The notes beneath the pieces were generated by a model. It made no database searches. It was not told the origin of the DNA and saw only the letters and a list, made by a program, of their open reading frames with translations. This document shows, in pieces, positions 1 through 6,864 of a stretch of 12,310 bases of DNA. The position numbers were made by a program, and so were the translations under genes. This DNA is from DASRBA01 sp036559665 (lineage in GTDB: Bacteria; Myxococcota; Myxococcia; Myxococcales; Myxococcaceae), in the NCBI GenBank assembly GCA_036559665.1, contig DATBSS010000062.1:1-12310 (forward strand), in the 5' to 3' direction. Every line of letters begins with the position of its first letter. The first letter of the stretch is position 1.

Positions 1-168
1 CGGCCGGTCTACGTGGGCGACACCGTCACCTGCACCGCGCGGATCGAGACCGTGGAGCGCAAGCCCGGCAGGACCCGCCTCCTGGTCTCCATGCGCTTCG
101 TGAACCAGGCGGGCGAGGACGTCATCCGGGGCAGTACGCGCGGTGCCGTGCTGGACGAGGTGAAATAG
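1..168 (+). CDS. MaoC-family hotdog-fold dehydratase, C-terminal fragment
   Basis: Frame 1 is open from the left edge to a TAG stop and encodes the last 55 residues of a protein. The fragment begins RPVYVGDTVTCTARIE and continues through a long strand pair (RTRLLVSMRFVNQAGE) to a short tail. The pattern P-V-x-x-G-D-T-V followed by antiparallel strands and an N-Q-x-G-E turn is typical of the second half of MaoC/(R)-specific enoyl-CoA hydratase hotdog domains. The catalytic Asp/His segment lies upstream of the window, so activity cannot be judged. The family hydrates enoyl-CoA thioesters or acts in related acyl-CoA chemistry. Its stop is only 3 bases from the stop of the convergent amidase gene, so no dedicated terminator fits between them. 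The family call rests on a short fragment. Confidence 0.72.
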   Translation, partial: RPVYVGDTVTCTARIETVERKPGRTRLLVSMRFVNQAGEDVIRGSTRGAVLDEVK

Positions 169-171
169 ACG

Positions 172-1008
172 TCAGCCGAACACGCTGACCGGCGCCAGCG
201 GCTTGTCGTGCAGCAGCGTGGGAAGCGATCCCCGCGCGGCGGTGATCTTCGCTGGGTCGATCTCCGCGGTGATGAACCCCGGCCCCGCGTCACCCGCGTC
301 CGCCAGCACCTCGCCCCACGGCGCCACCACCAGCGAGTGACCGAACGTCTTCCGGTTCCCGGCGTGGTTGCCCACCTGCGCGGGCGCGAACACGAAGCAC
401 CCGGTCTCGATCGCCCGCGCCCGCATCAGCACGTGCCAGTGCGCCTTCCCGGTGGGTACGGTGAACGATGCCGGGATCGAGATCATCGTCGCCCCGGCCT
501 TCGCCAGCGCCCGGTACAGGTGTGGGAAGCGCAGGTCGTAGCAGATGGTCATGCCCAGCACGCCCCACGGTGTCTTCGCCGCCGTCGGCACCTCGCCGGG
601 ACGGAAAACCTGCGACTCGCGATACTTCTCCCCGCCCGGCAGGTCCGCGTCGAACATGTGGATCTTGTCGTACCGGGCCACCACCTCGCCCTTGGCGTCG
701 ATCAGGTACGACCGGTTCGCGCACCGCTCTCCCTCCACCTTGATGTGGAGCGACCCGATCAGGAACCAGGCGTCCAGCTCCTTCGCCAGCTTCTTCACCG
801 CCGCCAGCCCGGGGTGCTGCTCCTCCGGCAGCATCTTGGAGAGCGTGTCCTGCCGGTCCGCCCCCAGCATGGTGCAGTTCTCCGGCGTCATCAGGAACTG
901 CGCCCCGGCGGCGCGCGCCTTCCGCGCCTCCGCCTCGATGTAGGCGACGTTGGGCGCGATCTCGTTGCCCGAATTCACCTGGATCAACCCGACCGTGAAC
1001 TTGCTCAT
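172..1008 (-). CDS. Carbon-nitrogen hydrolase (nitrilase superfamily), Nit1-like amidase
   Basis: A 278-residue protein with the full nitrilase-superfamily catalytic triad: Glu43 in TPENC, Lys115 in RYDKIHMFD and Cys156 in TICYDLRFPHLYR. The ICYDLRFP signature resembles the Nit1 branch, whose members hydrolyse deaminated glutathione. The Nit2 omega-amidase branch is the main alternative. The enzyme is expected to be cytosolic, since no signal peptide is visible. The frame stays open to 1062, but I chose the ATG at 1008. It begins MSKFTVGLIQVN, the usual first strand of the family, and has an AAGGGG-type ribosome-binding site about 12 bases upstream. The extra 18 residues upstream are low-complexity. 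It is the last gene of the minus-strand cluster, 105 bases after the LysE-type gene. The fold and triad are certain; the substrate is inferred. Confidence 0.9.
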   Translation of the reverse strand: MSKFTVGLIQVNSGNEIAPNVAYIEAEARKARAAGAQFLMTPENCTMLGADRQDTLSKMLPEEQHPGLAAVKKLAKELDAWFLIGSLHIKVEGERCANRSYLIDAKGEVVARYDKIHMFDADLPGGEKYRESQVFRPGEVPTAAKTPWGVLGMTICYDLRFPHLYRALAKAGATMISIPASFTVPTGKAHWHVLMRARAIETGCFVFAPAQVGNHAGNRKTFGHSLVVAPWGEVLADAGDAGPGFITAEIDPAKITAARGSLPTLLHDKPLAPVSVFG

Positions 1009-1113
1009 CGACTCGTCTGCCCCTTCAGCGCATCCAGGTGCCGGCCCACCCTGCGGAAGCATTCCACCACCGCTCCATAGCCCGGGCGTCCCCTCCGTAG
1101 AAGATCCAGGCGG

Positions 1114-1746
1114 TCAAGTGGCGGCGAATGCCGTCACCGCCGACCACAGCGCCCACGCCCCGAACCCGCACACCAGCACGCCCGACGCGACGTTGATCTT
1201 TCTCAGGTGCGGCTGGAGGCGCTCGCGGAGAGCAGAGGCGGTGGTGGAAAGGATGAGCCACCAACACGTCGACCCCGCGAACACCGCGAGGACGAGGAGC
1301 GCCGCGGCTGAGGCGCCGCCGGTCGCCTTCGAGAGACCGAGGCCGGCGAAGACGGCGGAGAAGGAGAGGATGGTGGCCGGGTTCGACAGCGTGAGCCCGA
1401 CCGTCGCCGCGTACGTGGAGGCGATGCTGGAGCGTTCGGTGCCCGCGGCCTGGCTGGCAGGGCGCGCGCGCAGCGTCCGGACGCCCAGGAAGAGCAGGAA
1501 CAGCGCGCCGATGAGTCGGAGCCAGGGCCCGGACGTGTCCGCCGCCGTGCTGATCCACGCCAAACCAAGCCCCGCCACCAGCCCGTAGAGTGCGTCCGCG
1601 GTGGCGGCCCCCAACCCGACAGCCAGGCCATGAAGCCGGCCCCGATTGAGCGTGCGCTGGATGCAGAGGAGGCCGATGGGGCCGACCGGCGCCGCCACCG
1701 AGAATCCGAGCGCGGCGCCCCGCGTCACGAGGTCGAGAGAGGTCAT
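1114..1746 (-). CDS. LysE/RhtB-family exporter
   Basis: A 210-residue polytopic membrane protein. The first segment contains GFSVAAPVGPIGLLCIQRTL, the family's Pro/Gly-rich N-terminal motif, followed by a Gly/Ala-rich helix (residues 41-66). Further hydrophobic segments lie at about 76-92, 111-138, 145-172 and 185-205, giving the usual six helices. A second conserved stretch, TLSNPATILSF, lies at about 119-129. Members export amino acids (lysine, arginine, homoserine, threonine and others) across the inner membrane; the substrate cannot be read from sequence. The length matches the family norm of about 200-215. The gene starts 46 bases after the zinc-ribbon membrane protein in the same orientation. 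The ribosome-binding site is weak, so the start is likely but not proven. Confidence 0.88.
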   Translation of the reverse strand: MTSLDLVTRGAALGFSVAAPVGPIGLLCIQRTLNRGRLHGLAVGLGAATADALYGLVAGLGLAWISTAADTSGPWLRLIGALFLLFLGVRTLRARPASQAAGTERSSIASTYAATVGLTLSNPATILSFSAVFAGLGLSKATGGASAAALLVLAVFAGSTCWWLILSTTASALRERLQPHLRKINVASGVLVCGFGAWALWSAVTAFAAT

Positions 1747-1792
1747 GGCCCTGAGCAGACGTCCGCCGCAGCCGGAACTGACGGGCCGCCGA

Positions 1793-2221
1793 TCACGCCG
1801 TGGACTGCCCGCGGCGCACGGCGCGCAGCTCTCGCGCGTGCTGCGGCCTGGTCCGGCACGACTTCGAGAACAGGTGCACCACCCTCGCGCCGATGAAGGC
1901 GGTGCCCAGCGGGATCAGCACCGCCGCGCCCGCGGCCCCCGCGAACAGGGCCCAGCGCGCCGGGCCCTCCACCGAGAAGGCCTTCCGCAGCAGCGCCACG
2001 CCGAACGCCATCCCGAACAGGATGGCCACGAAGAGCATCAGCATGGCGGACCGGGCGCCGTAGTAGGTGCGGATGGTGCTCTTCAGCTCGGTGTCGCCGC
2101 GGAGGTGGGCGCGGCGCACGGCCGGGTCGGCCACGTCCAGCAGCGCGACCTCCTCCTGGCAACTCAGGCAGACGGTGCCGCCGGAGAAGGTCCGCCGGCA
2201 CCGGGGGCAGATCTTGATCAT
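1793..2221 (-). CDS. Small zinc-ribbon protein with two membrane helices, function unknown
   Basis: A 142-residue protein beginning MIKICPRCRRTFSGGTVCLSCQ. Cys5, Cys8, Cys18 and Cys21 form a C-x2-C-x9-C-x2-C zinc ribbon. A charged linker follows (about 25-57), then two hydrophobic segments at about 59-78 and 88-112, and a basic C-terminal tail. The layout suggests an inner-membrane protein with its metal-binding head and tail in the cytoplasm. I do not recognise a named family. The start at 2221 puts the first cysteine pair at residue 5, typical for such heads, although no strong Shine-Dalgarno sequence is visible. It lies 52 bases after the universal stress protein gene and 46 bases before the LysE-type gene, so it probably shares their transcript. 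The GC-biased codon use supports a real gene. Confidence 0.72.
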   Translation of the reverse strand: MIKICPRCRRTFSGGTVCLSCQEEVALLDVADPAVRRAHLRGDTELKSTIRTYYGARSAMLMLFVAILFGMAFGVALLRKAFSVEGPARWALFAGAAGAAVLIPLGTAFIGARVVHLFSKSCRTRPQHARELRAVRRGQSTA

Positions 2222-2273
2222 CCCGCGACGGCTTGTACCACCGCCGCCGCCGCCTCGCCGCCACCCGCCCCGA

Positions 2274-2738
2274 TCACCGCACTCCCGGCGCGACCTCCGG
2301 CCGGGCGGGCGTCCTGGCCACCTCCACCGAACAGTGCGCGTGCCGGACCACGTACTCCGCCACGCTCCCCATCAGCCAGCGCGCCACGCCCGTCCGCCCC
2401 CTCGACCCCAGGACGACCAGGTCCGCCCTCCACCGCTCCGCCTCCGCCGCGATCTCCGTTCGCGGGTCCCCCTCGCGCACCTGGGTCTCCACCGACAACC
2501 CTGCCTGCTGCAGCGCGTCCGCCGCCCGCACCACCACCTTCCTGGCCTCCTCCGCCAGCTCCCGGCTCATCTGGTCGTACGCCGCCCCGACGAGCGCCAG
2601 GTCCCCTGGCGGGATCAGCGGCCGCGCCACCGACAGCACCCGCACCACCGTCCCCGCCGGCCAGGGCCGCTGCCGCACCTCCCGCACCGCCGCGCCCGAA
2701 GGCTCCGAACCGTCGATCGCCACCAGGATCCGCATCAT
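2274..2738 (-). CDS. Universal stress protein (UspA family), ATP-binding type
   Basis: A 154-residue single-domain Usp. The N-terminal strand reads MMRILVAIDGSEPS, with Asp9 at the nucleotide-contact position. The C-terminal end carries the ATP-binding signature G-x2-G-x9-G-S: Gly111, Gly114, then Gly124-Ser125 in WLMGSVAEYVVRH. The protein therefore belongs to the ATP-binding class rather than the UspA class that lacks it. Usp proteins are cytosolic dimers linked to stress survival and energy state. The start at 2738 overlaps the stop of the preceding phosphoribosyltransferase by ATGA and has GGAGG upstream, so the two are almost certainly translationally coupled. The direct ATG repeat at 2735 leaves one residue of ambiguity in the start. 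Confidence 0.93.
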   Translation of the reverse strand: MMRILVAIDGSEPSGAAVREVRQRPWPAGTVVRVLSVARPLIPPGDLALVGAAYDQMSRELAEEARKVVVRAADALQQAGLSVETQVREGDPRTEIAAEAERWRADLVVLGSRGRTGVARWLMGSVAEYVVRHAHCSVEVARTPARPEVAPGVR

Positions 2739-3403
2739 CGCGCGCCCTCCATCGCGGGCTGGGCCGCCTCCTCCAGCGCCGCGCGAACCTCCTCGTCCGT
2801 GGTCTCCGAGAAGTCCTCGTACCAGAGCCCCACCGCCAGGAACGGCTCCGGGGTCCGGACGCACACCATCTCGTCCACTTCCCTCGCCAACCCCTCGCGG
2901 ATGGCCTCCGCGGCCACCGGGACGGCGACCACCAGCCGCTTCGGCCCGCGCTGCCGCAGGGCCGCCACCGCCGCGCGCATGCTCGCTCCCGTGGCCACCC
3001 CGTCGTCCACCAGGATGACCGTGCGCCCCTCGACCTCCAGCGGCGGCCGGCCGCCCCGGTACGCGCGCTCGCGCCGCTCCAGCTCCGGCGCCTCTCGCGC
3101 CACCGCCTCCTCGATCACCCACTCGGGGATGCCCAGCTCCATCAGGAGGTCCTCGTTGAGCACCCGCACCCCGCCCGAGGCGAGCGCGCCCATCGCCAGC
3201 TCCCGGTGGCCCGGCACGCCCAGCTTCCGCACCACCATCACGTCCAGCGGCGCGGCCAGGTGGCGGGCGACCTCGGCCCCGACCGGGACGCCGCCGCGGG
3301 GGAGGGCGAGCACCACCACCTCCGGGTGCCCGGCATACTTCCTGAGCAGGCTTGCGAGCACTTGCCCTGCGTCGCGGCGATCGCGATAAGGCTCCATCAC
3401 CAT
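2735..3403 (-). CDS. Phosphoribosyltransferase-domain protein
   Basis: A 222-residue type I phosphoribosyltransferase fold. Diagnostic blocks are YRDRRDAGQVLASLL (6-20), VVVLALPRGGVPVGAEVA (29-46), a DVMVVRKLGVPGHRE segment (54-68) and the PRPP-binding loop VILVDDGVATGAS (129-141). The family is widespread and usually annotated only as phosphoribosyltransferase; its base or acceptor substrate is not established. The frame extends to 3481, but residues before MVMEPYRD are low-complexity and would run almost to the queD start. I therefore prefer the ATG at 3403; 3397 is an alternative. No clear ribosome-binding site distinguishes these. It is the first gene of the minus-strand cluster, coupled by ATGA to the Usp gene. 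Pairing of such transferases with Usp genes is seen in stress and dormancy regulons elsewhere, which suggests a stress role. Confidence 0.88.
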   Translation of the reverse strand: MVMEPYRDRRDAGQVLASLLRKYAGHPEVVVLALPRGGVPVGAEVARHLAAPLDVMVVRKLGVPGHRELAMGALASGGVRVLNEDLLMELGIPEWVIEEAVAREAPELERRERAYRGGRPPLEVEGRTVILVDDGVATGASMRAAVAALRQRGPKRLVVAVPVAAEAIREGLAREVDEMVCVRTPEPFLAVGLWYEDFSETTDEEVRAALEEAAQPAMEGAR

Positions 3404-3484
3404 GGAAGGTGAGGGCCCCGCCACCCCAACGCAAACCGGATCGGGTACGGTTTTCTGGCGCGGCGCGCTCAGCGAGGACACACC
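3404..3484. promoter_or_regulatory. Divergent intergenic region with inverted repeat AAACCG-N9-CGGTTT
   Basis: This 81-base region separates the divergent phosphoribosyltransferase and queD starts, so it should hold both promoters. It contains a perfect inverted repeat: AAACCG at 3433-3438 and CGGTTT at 3448-3453, with a 9-base spacer. The 15-base centre-to-centre distance and AT-richer arms against a GC-rich background are operator-like. No convincing -35/-10 pair is visible on either strand. GAGGA at 3474-3478, 6 bases before the queD ATG, is its ribosome-binding site. No preQ1 riboswitch-like element is apparent. Confidence 0.45.
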
Positions 3485-3838
3485 ATGCCGATGGAGCTCT
3501 CAGTCGACTTCCACTTCTCCTCAGCCCACCGGCTGCCGTACTACAACGGACCGTGCTTCCGGCTGCACGGGCACAACTACAAGCTCCAGGTCACCGTCGG
3601 GGGCAAGCCCAACCCCAAGGACGGGATGATCCGCGACTTCGACGAGGTCAAGCGCCTCGTCTGGGAGACCGTGCTGGTCCAGTGCGACCACCACAACCTC
3701 AACGACTTCATGGACAACCCCACCGCGGAGAACCTCATCTCCTGGATGTGGGAACAGCTCCACCCGAAGCTGGACGGACTCAAGGAGCTCCGCCTGTGGG
3801 AAACCCCCGAGTACTGCGTGGCGTATCGCGGCGACTGA
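3485..3838 (+). CDS. queD: 6-carboxy-5,6,7,8-tetrahydropterin synthase QueD
   Basis: A 117-residue T-fold enzyme of the 6-pyruvoyl-tetrahydropterin synthase family. Zinc ligands are His15 (SSAHRLP), His28 and His30 (LHGHNY). The catalytic Cys24 gives the spacing C-x3-HGH, which is characteristic of QueD rather than eukaryote-type PTPS (C-x5-HGH) or PTPS-III (Glu in place of Cys). DHHNLND at 68-74 supplies the catalytic Asp/His pair, and Glu106 in WETPEY is the conserved pterin anchor. QueD converts dihydroneopterin triphosphate to 6-carboxytetrahydropterin, the second committed step towards queuosine and 7-deazaguanines. The next gene is a FolE homologue, the family that supplies the QueD substrate, which supports the role. 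No queC, queE or queF is present in the window. The start is fixed by GAGGA 6 bases upstream. Confidence 0.94.
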   Translation: MPMELSVDFHFSSAHRLPYYNGPCFRLHGHNYKLQVTVGGKPNPKDGMIRDFDEVKRLVWETVLVQCDHHNLNDFMDNPTAENLISWMWEQLHPKLDGLKELRLWETPEYCVAYRGD

Positions 3839-3939
3839 GCCCAAAGGGAGCGGCCGAAGGCCGCCGCATCAGCGCCCCCTGGGCTCGGGGGCTGAGCCCG
3901 GCGCCTGAGCCTCGCACCCGCGCGCCCGACCTGGCCGGG
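3839..3939 (+). other. queD-folE spacer with overlapping alternative hairpins
   Basis: This 101-base spacer contains three possible RNA stems. GCGGCC (3850-3855) pairs with GGCCGC (3859-3864) around a GAA loop. GCCCCC (3874-3879) pairs with GGGGGC (3887-3892). GGGCTC (3881-3886) pairs with GAGCCC (3894-3899). The last two share bases and cannot form together. GGGCTC could also pair with GAGCCC at 3837-3842, at the queD stop. No U-tract follows any stem. Mutually exclusive stems between two genes of one pathway resemble attenuator architecture, but 6-base matches are common at this GC content. Confidence 0.3.
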
Positions 3940-4530
3940 ATGGAGCGGGCCGTGGCGGACTTCCTGGAGGCGGCCGGCCTGGACGCGGACGCGGACCCCA
4001 ACCTCCAGGAGACGCCGCGCCGCGTGGCCTCCGCCTGGCTCAACGGCTTCCTCGACGGCTACCGCACGACGCCCGAGGAGGCGCTGGGCGAGCGTTACCC
4101 CGTTCCGGACGGGCAGGAGGGCGAGCTGGTGGTGATCGCGGACCTCCGCTTCCACTCCATGTGCCCGCACCACCTCCTGCCGTACCAGGGCCGCGCGCAC
4201 CTGGCCTACGTCCCCTCGGGCGGCGTGGTCGGGTTCGGCCGCCTGGCGGCGCTGCTGGACTGCTTCGCCCACCGGCTGATCCTCCAGGAGACGCTGGCGC
4301 GGGAGGTGGCCCGGTCGCTGGCGAGCGTGTTGGGCAGCCCTGCCACCGCCTGCATCCTCGAAGCGGAGCAGGCCTGCCTGCGCGTGCAAGGCCAGACCCG
4401 GTGCGACGCGGTCACCCACGCCGAGGCCTACGAGGGCGCCCTGCGCTCGGACCGCCAGCTCCGCCGCGAGCTGTGGGCACGGCTCCCCGTGGCTCCCCTT
4501 CCGCCGAAGCGGCGCAGGGGCCGGAAATGA
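3940..4530 (+). CDS. folE: GTP cyclohydrolase I (FolE) homologue, divergent active site
   Basis: A 196-residue protein of the FolE T-fold family. Family landmarks are LQETPRRVASAW (22-33), HSMCPHHLLPYQGRAHLAYVP (72-92), LILQETLAREV (113-123) and ACLRVQGQ (145-152). The zinc ligands are kept: Cys75, His78 and Cys146 (E. coli Cys110, His113, Cys181), together with His77 and Glu117. Against E. coli FolE recalled from memory, several GTP contacts differ: Ser135 becomes Gly100, Lys136 becomes Arg101, Arg139 becomes Ala104, His179 becomes Gln144 and Arg185 becomes Gln150. Normal FolE makes dihydroneopterin triphosphate from GTP, feeding folate and, through QueD, queuosine. No ATG, GTG or TTG lies in frame between the queD stop and 3940, so the start is well constrained, though no clear Shine-Dalgarno is seen. 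The C-terminus has an extra basic tail (KRRRGRK). It overlaps the next gene by ATGA. Confidence 0.85.
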   Translation: MERAVADFLEAAGLDADADPNLQETPRRVASAWLNGFLDGYRTTPEEALGERYPVPDGQEGELVVIADLRFHSMCPHHLLPYQGRAHLAYVPSGGVVGFGRLAALLDCFAHRLILQETLAREVARSLASVLGSPATACILEAEQACLRVQGQTRCDAVTHAEAYEGALRSDRQLRRELWARLPVAPLPPKRRRGRK

Positions 4531-5221
4531 CCGGGCGGCTGGACGGCCGGGTGGCGCTGGTGACCGGCGCCTCGCGCGGCATCGGCAAGGCCATCGCCCT
4601 GGAACTGGCGGAGGCCGGCGCGGACCTGGTGCTCTGCTCCACCCGCGAGCACGGCTGCGAGCCCACCGCCCGCGAGGTGATGGCCCGGAAGCGCCGCGCC
4701 ATCGGCCTCACCGCGGACGTGGCCTCCAGCGCGGACTGCGAGCGGCTGGTGCGCGCCGCGGAGGAGGTGTTCGGCCGGGTGGACTGCCTGGTGAACAACG
4801 CCGGCGCCGTCCGCCGCGCCCCCGTCTCCGACACCAGCGACGAGGACTACGACCGGGTGCTGGCGGTGAACCTCCACGCGCCCTTCTACCTGGCGCGCCG
4901 GGTGCTGCCCGGGATGGTGGAGCGCGGGTACGGGCGCATCGTCAACGTCTCCTCCATCAGCTCGCGGATGGGGACGCCGAAGCAGGTCTCCTACTGCGCG
5001 TCCAAGTGGGGCCTCAACGGGCTCACCCAGGCGCTGGCGGCGGAGCTGCGCGGCACCGGCGTCACCGTCTCCGCCGTGCTGCCGGGGAGCGTGGACACGG
5101 ACATGCTGAAGGGGTCCGGCTTCCCGCCCATGATGACCCCCGCCCAGGTAGCGTCCGTGGTGCGGTATCTGCTGGCCGAGGCGCCGGAGGCGATGACCGG
5201 CAGCCTGGTGGAGGTGTTCGG

Positions 5222-5225
<4 letters not shown>
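4527..5225 (+). CDS. Short-chain dehydrogenase/reductase (FabG-like SDR)
   Basis: A 232-residue classical SDR. The Rossmann nucleotide motif TGASRGIG lies at 13-20 and NNAG at 90-93. The catalytic residues are Asn115, Ser143, Tyr156 and Lys160 (YCASK). An Arg at position 40 after the second strand suggests NADP(H) preference. The C-terminus has the usual LPGSVDTDM loop. SDRs of this class reduce or oxidise carbonyl and alcohol groups; closeness to FabG suggests a 3-oxoacyl or similar substrate. Its place directly after queD and folE (ATGA overlap) also allows a pterin reductase, but nothing in the sequence singles that out. It overlaps the following FAD oxidase gene by ATGA, so the three genes are probably translationally coupled. 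Length is slightly shorter than the usual 245-250. Confidence 0.92.
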
Positions 5226-6637
<1,412 letters not shown>

Positions 6638-6864
6638 GTCCGCGATGCGGCGCGGGCCGGGAGCGTTCGTTAATGTTTCTTCACGAAGCCGCTGCGGGGC
6701 CTGTCTCACCCCCAGTAGCGCTGATGTGTGCGGTAAGCGCTCGGAATCCCGAGGCGTACTCGGAATGCGCAACCGTTTTCCCCGTTGAGCGTCTGAATCG
6801 TTGTCACAGGCGACGGCACAACGTCGTCTAGGACGAGAACGAGGAAAGGGAGGTCTGAGCCGCC
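6638..6864 (+). promoter_or_regulatory. Upstream regulatory region of the sigma-factor gene, with repeats
   Basis: This 227-base gap is the longest non-coding stretch and is less GC-rich than its surroundings. It holds a direct repeat CTCGGAAT at 6740-6747 and 6759-6766 (period 19). The first copy is also the left arm of a hairpin, CTCGG (6740-6744) with CCGAG (6749-6753). An imperfect inverted repeat pairs AGGCGACG (6808-6815) with CGTCGTCT (6822-6829), seven of eight bases, around GCACAA. TTGTCA at 6801-6806 could be a -35 box, but no good -10 is visible. GGGAGG at 6848-6853 is the ribosome-binding site, 11 bases before the ATG. I see no convincing terminator for the preceding FAD oxidase gene. 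Confidence 0.5.

Noticed and set aside
1025..1558. Minus-strand 177-residue frame overlapping the LysE-type gene
   Set aside because: It lies out of frame inside a convincing exporter and has no domain; only the short frame ending at 1005 in the gap is kept as a possible peptide.
1646..3412. Long + strand open frame opposite the stress cluster
   Set aside because: It is opposite genes with clear Usp and phosphoribosyltransferase motifs, is Pro/Arg/Ala-rich and has no recognisable domain: a GC-rich shadow frame.
3404..3481. Extending the phosphoribosyltransferase to an upstream start at 3481
   Set aside because: The added 26 residues do not match the family, would consume the divergent promoter region and would nearly touch the queD start.
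3485..4530. Reading queD plus folE plus SDR as a tetrahydrobiopterin pathway
   Set aside because: The C-x3-HGH spacing fits QueD rather than biopterin-type PTPS, and the SDR shows no sepiapterin-reductase-specific feature; kept only as an open alternative.
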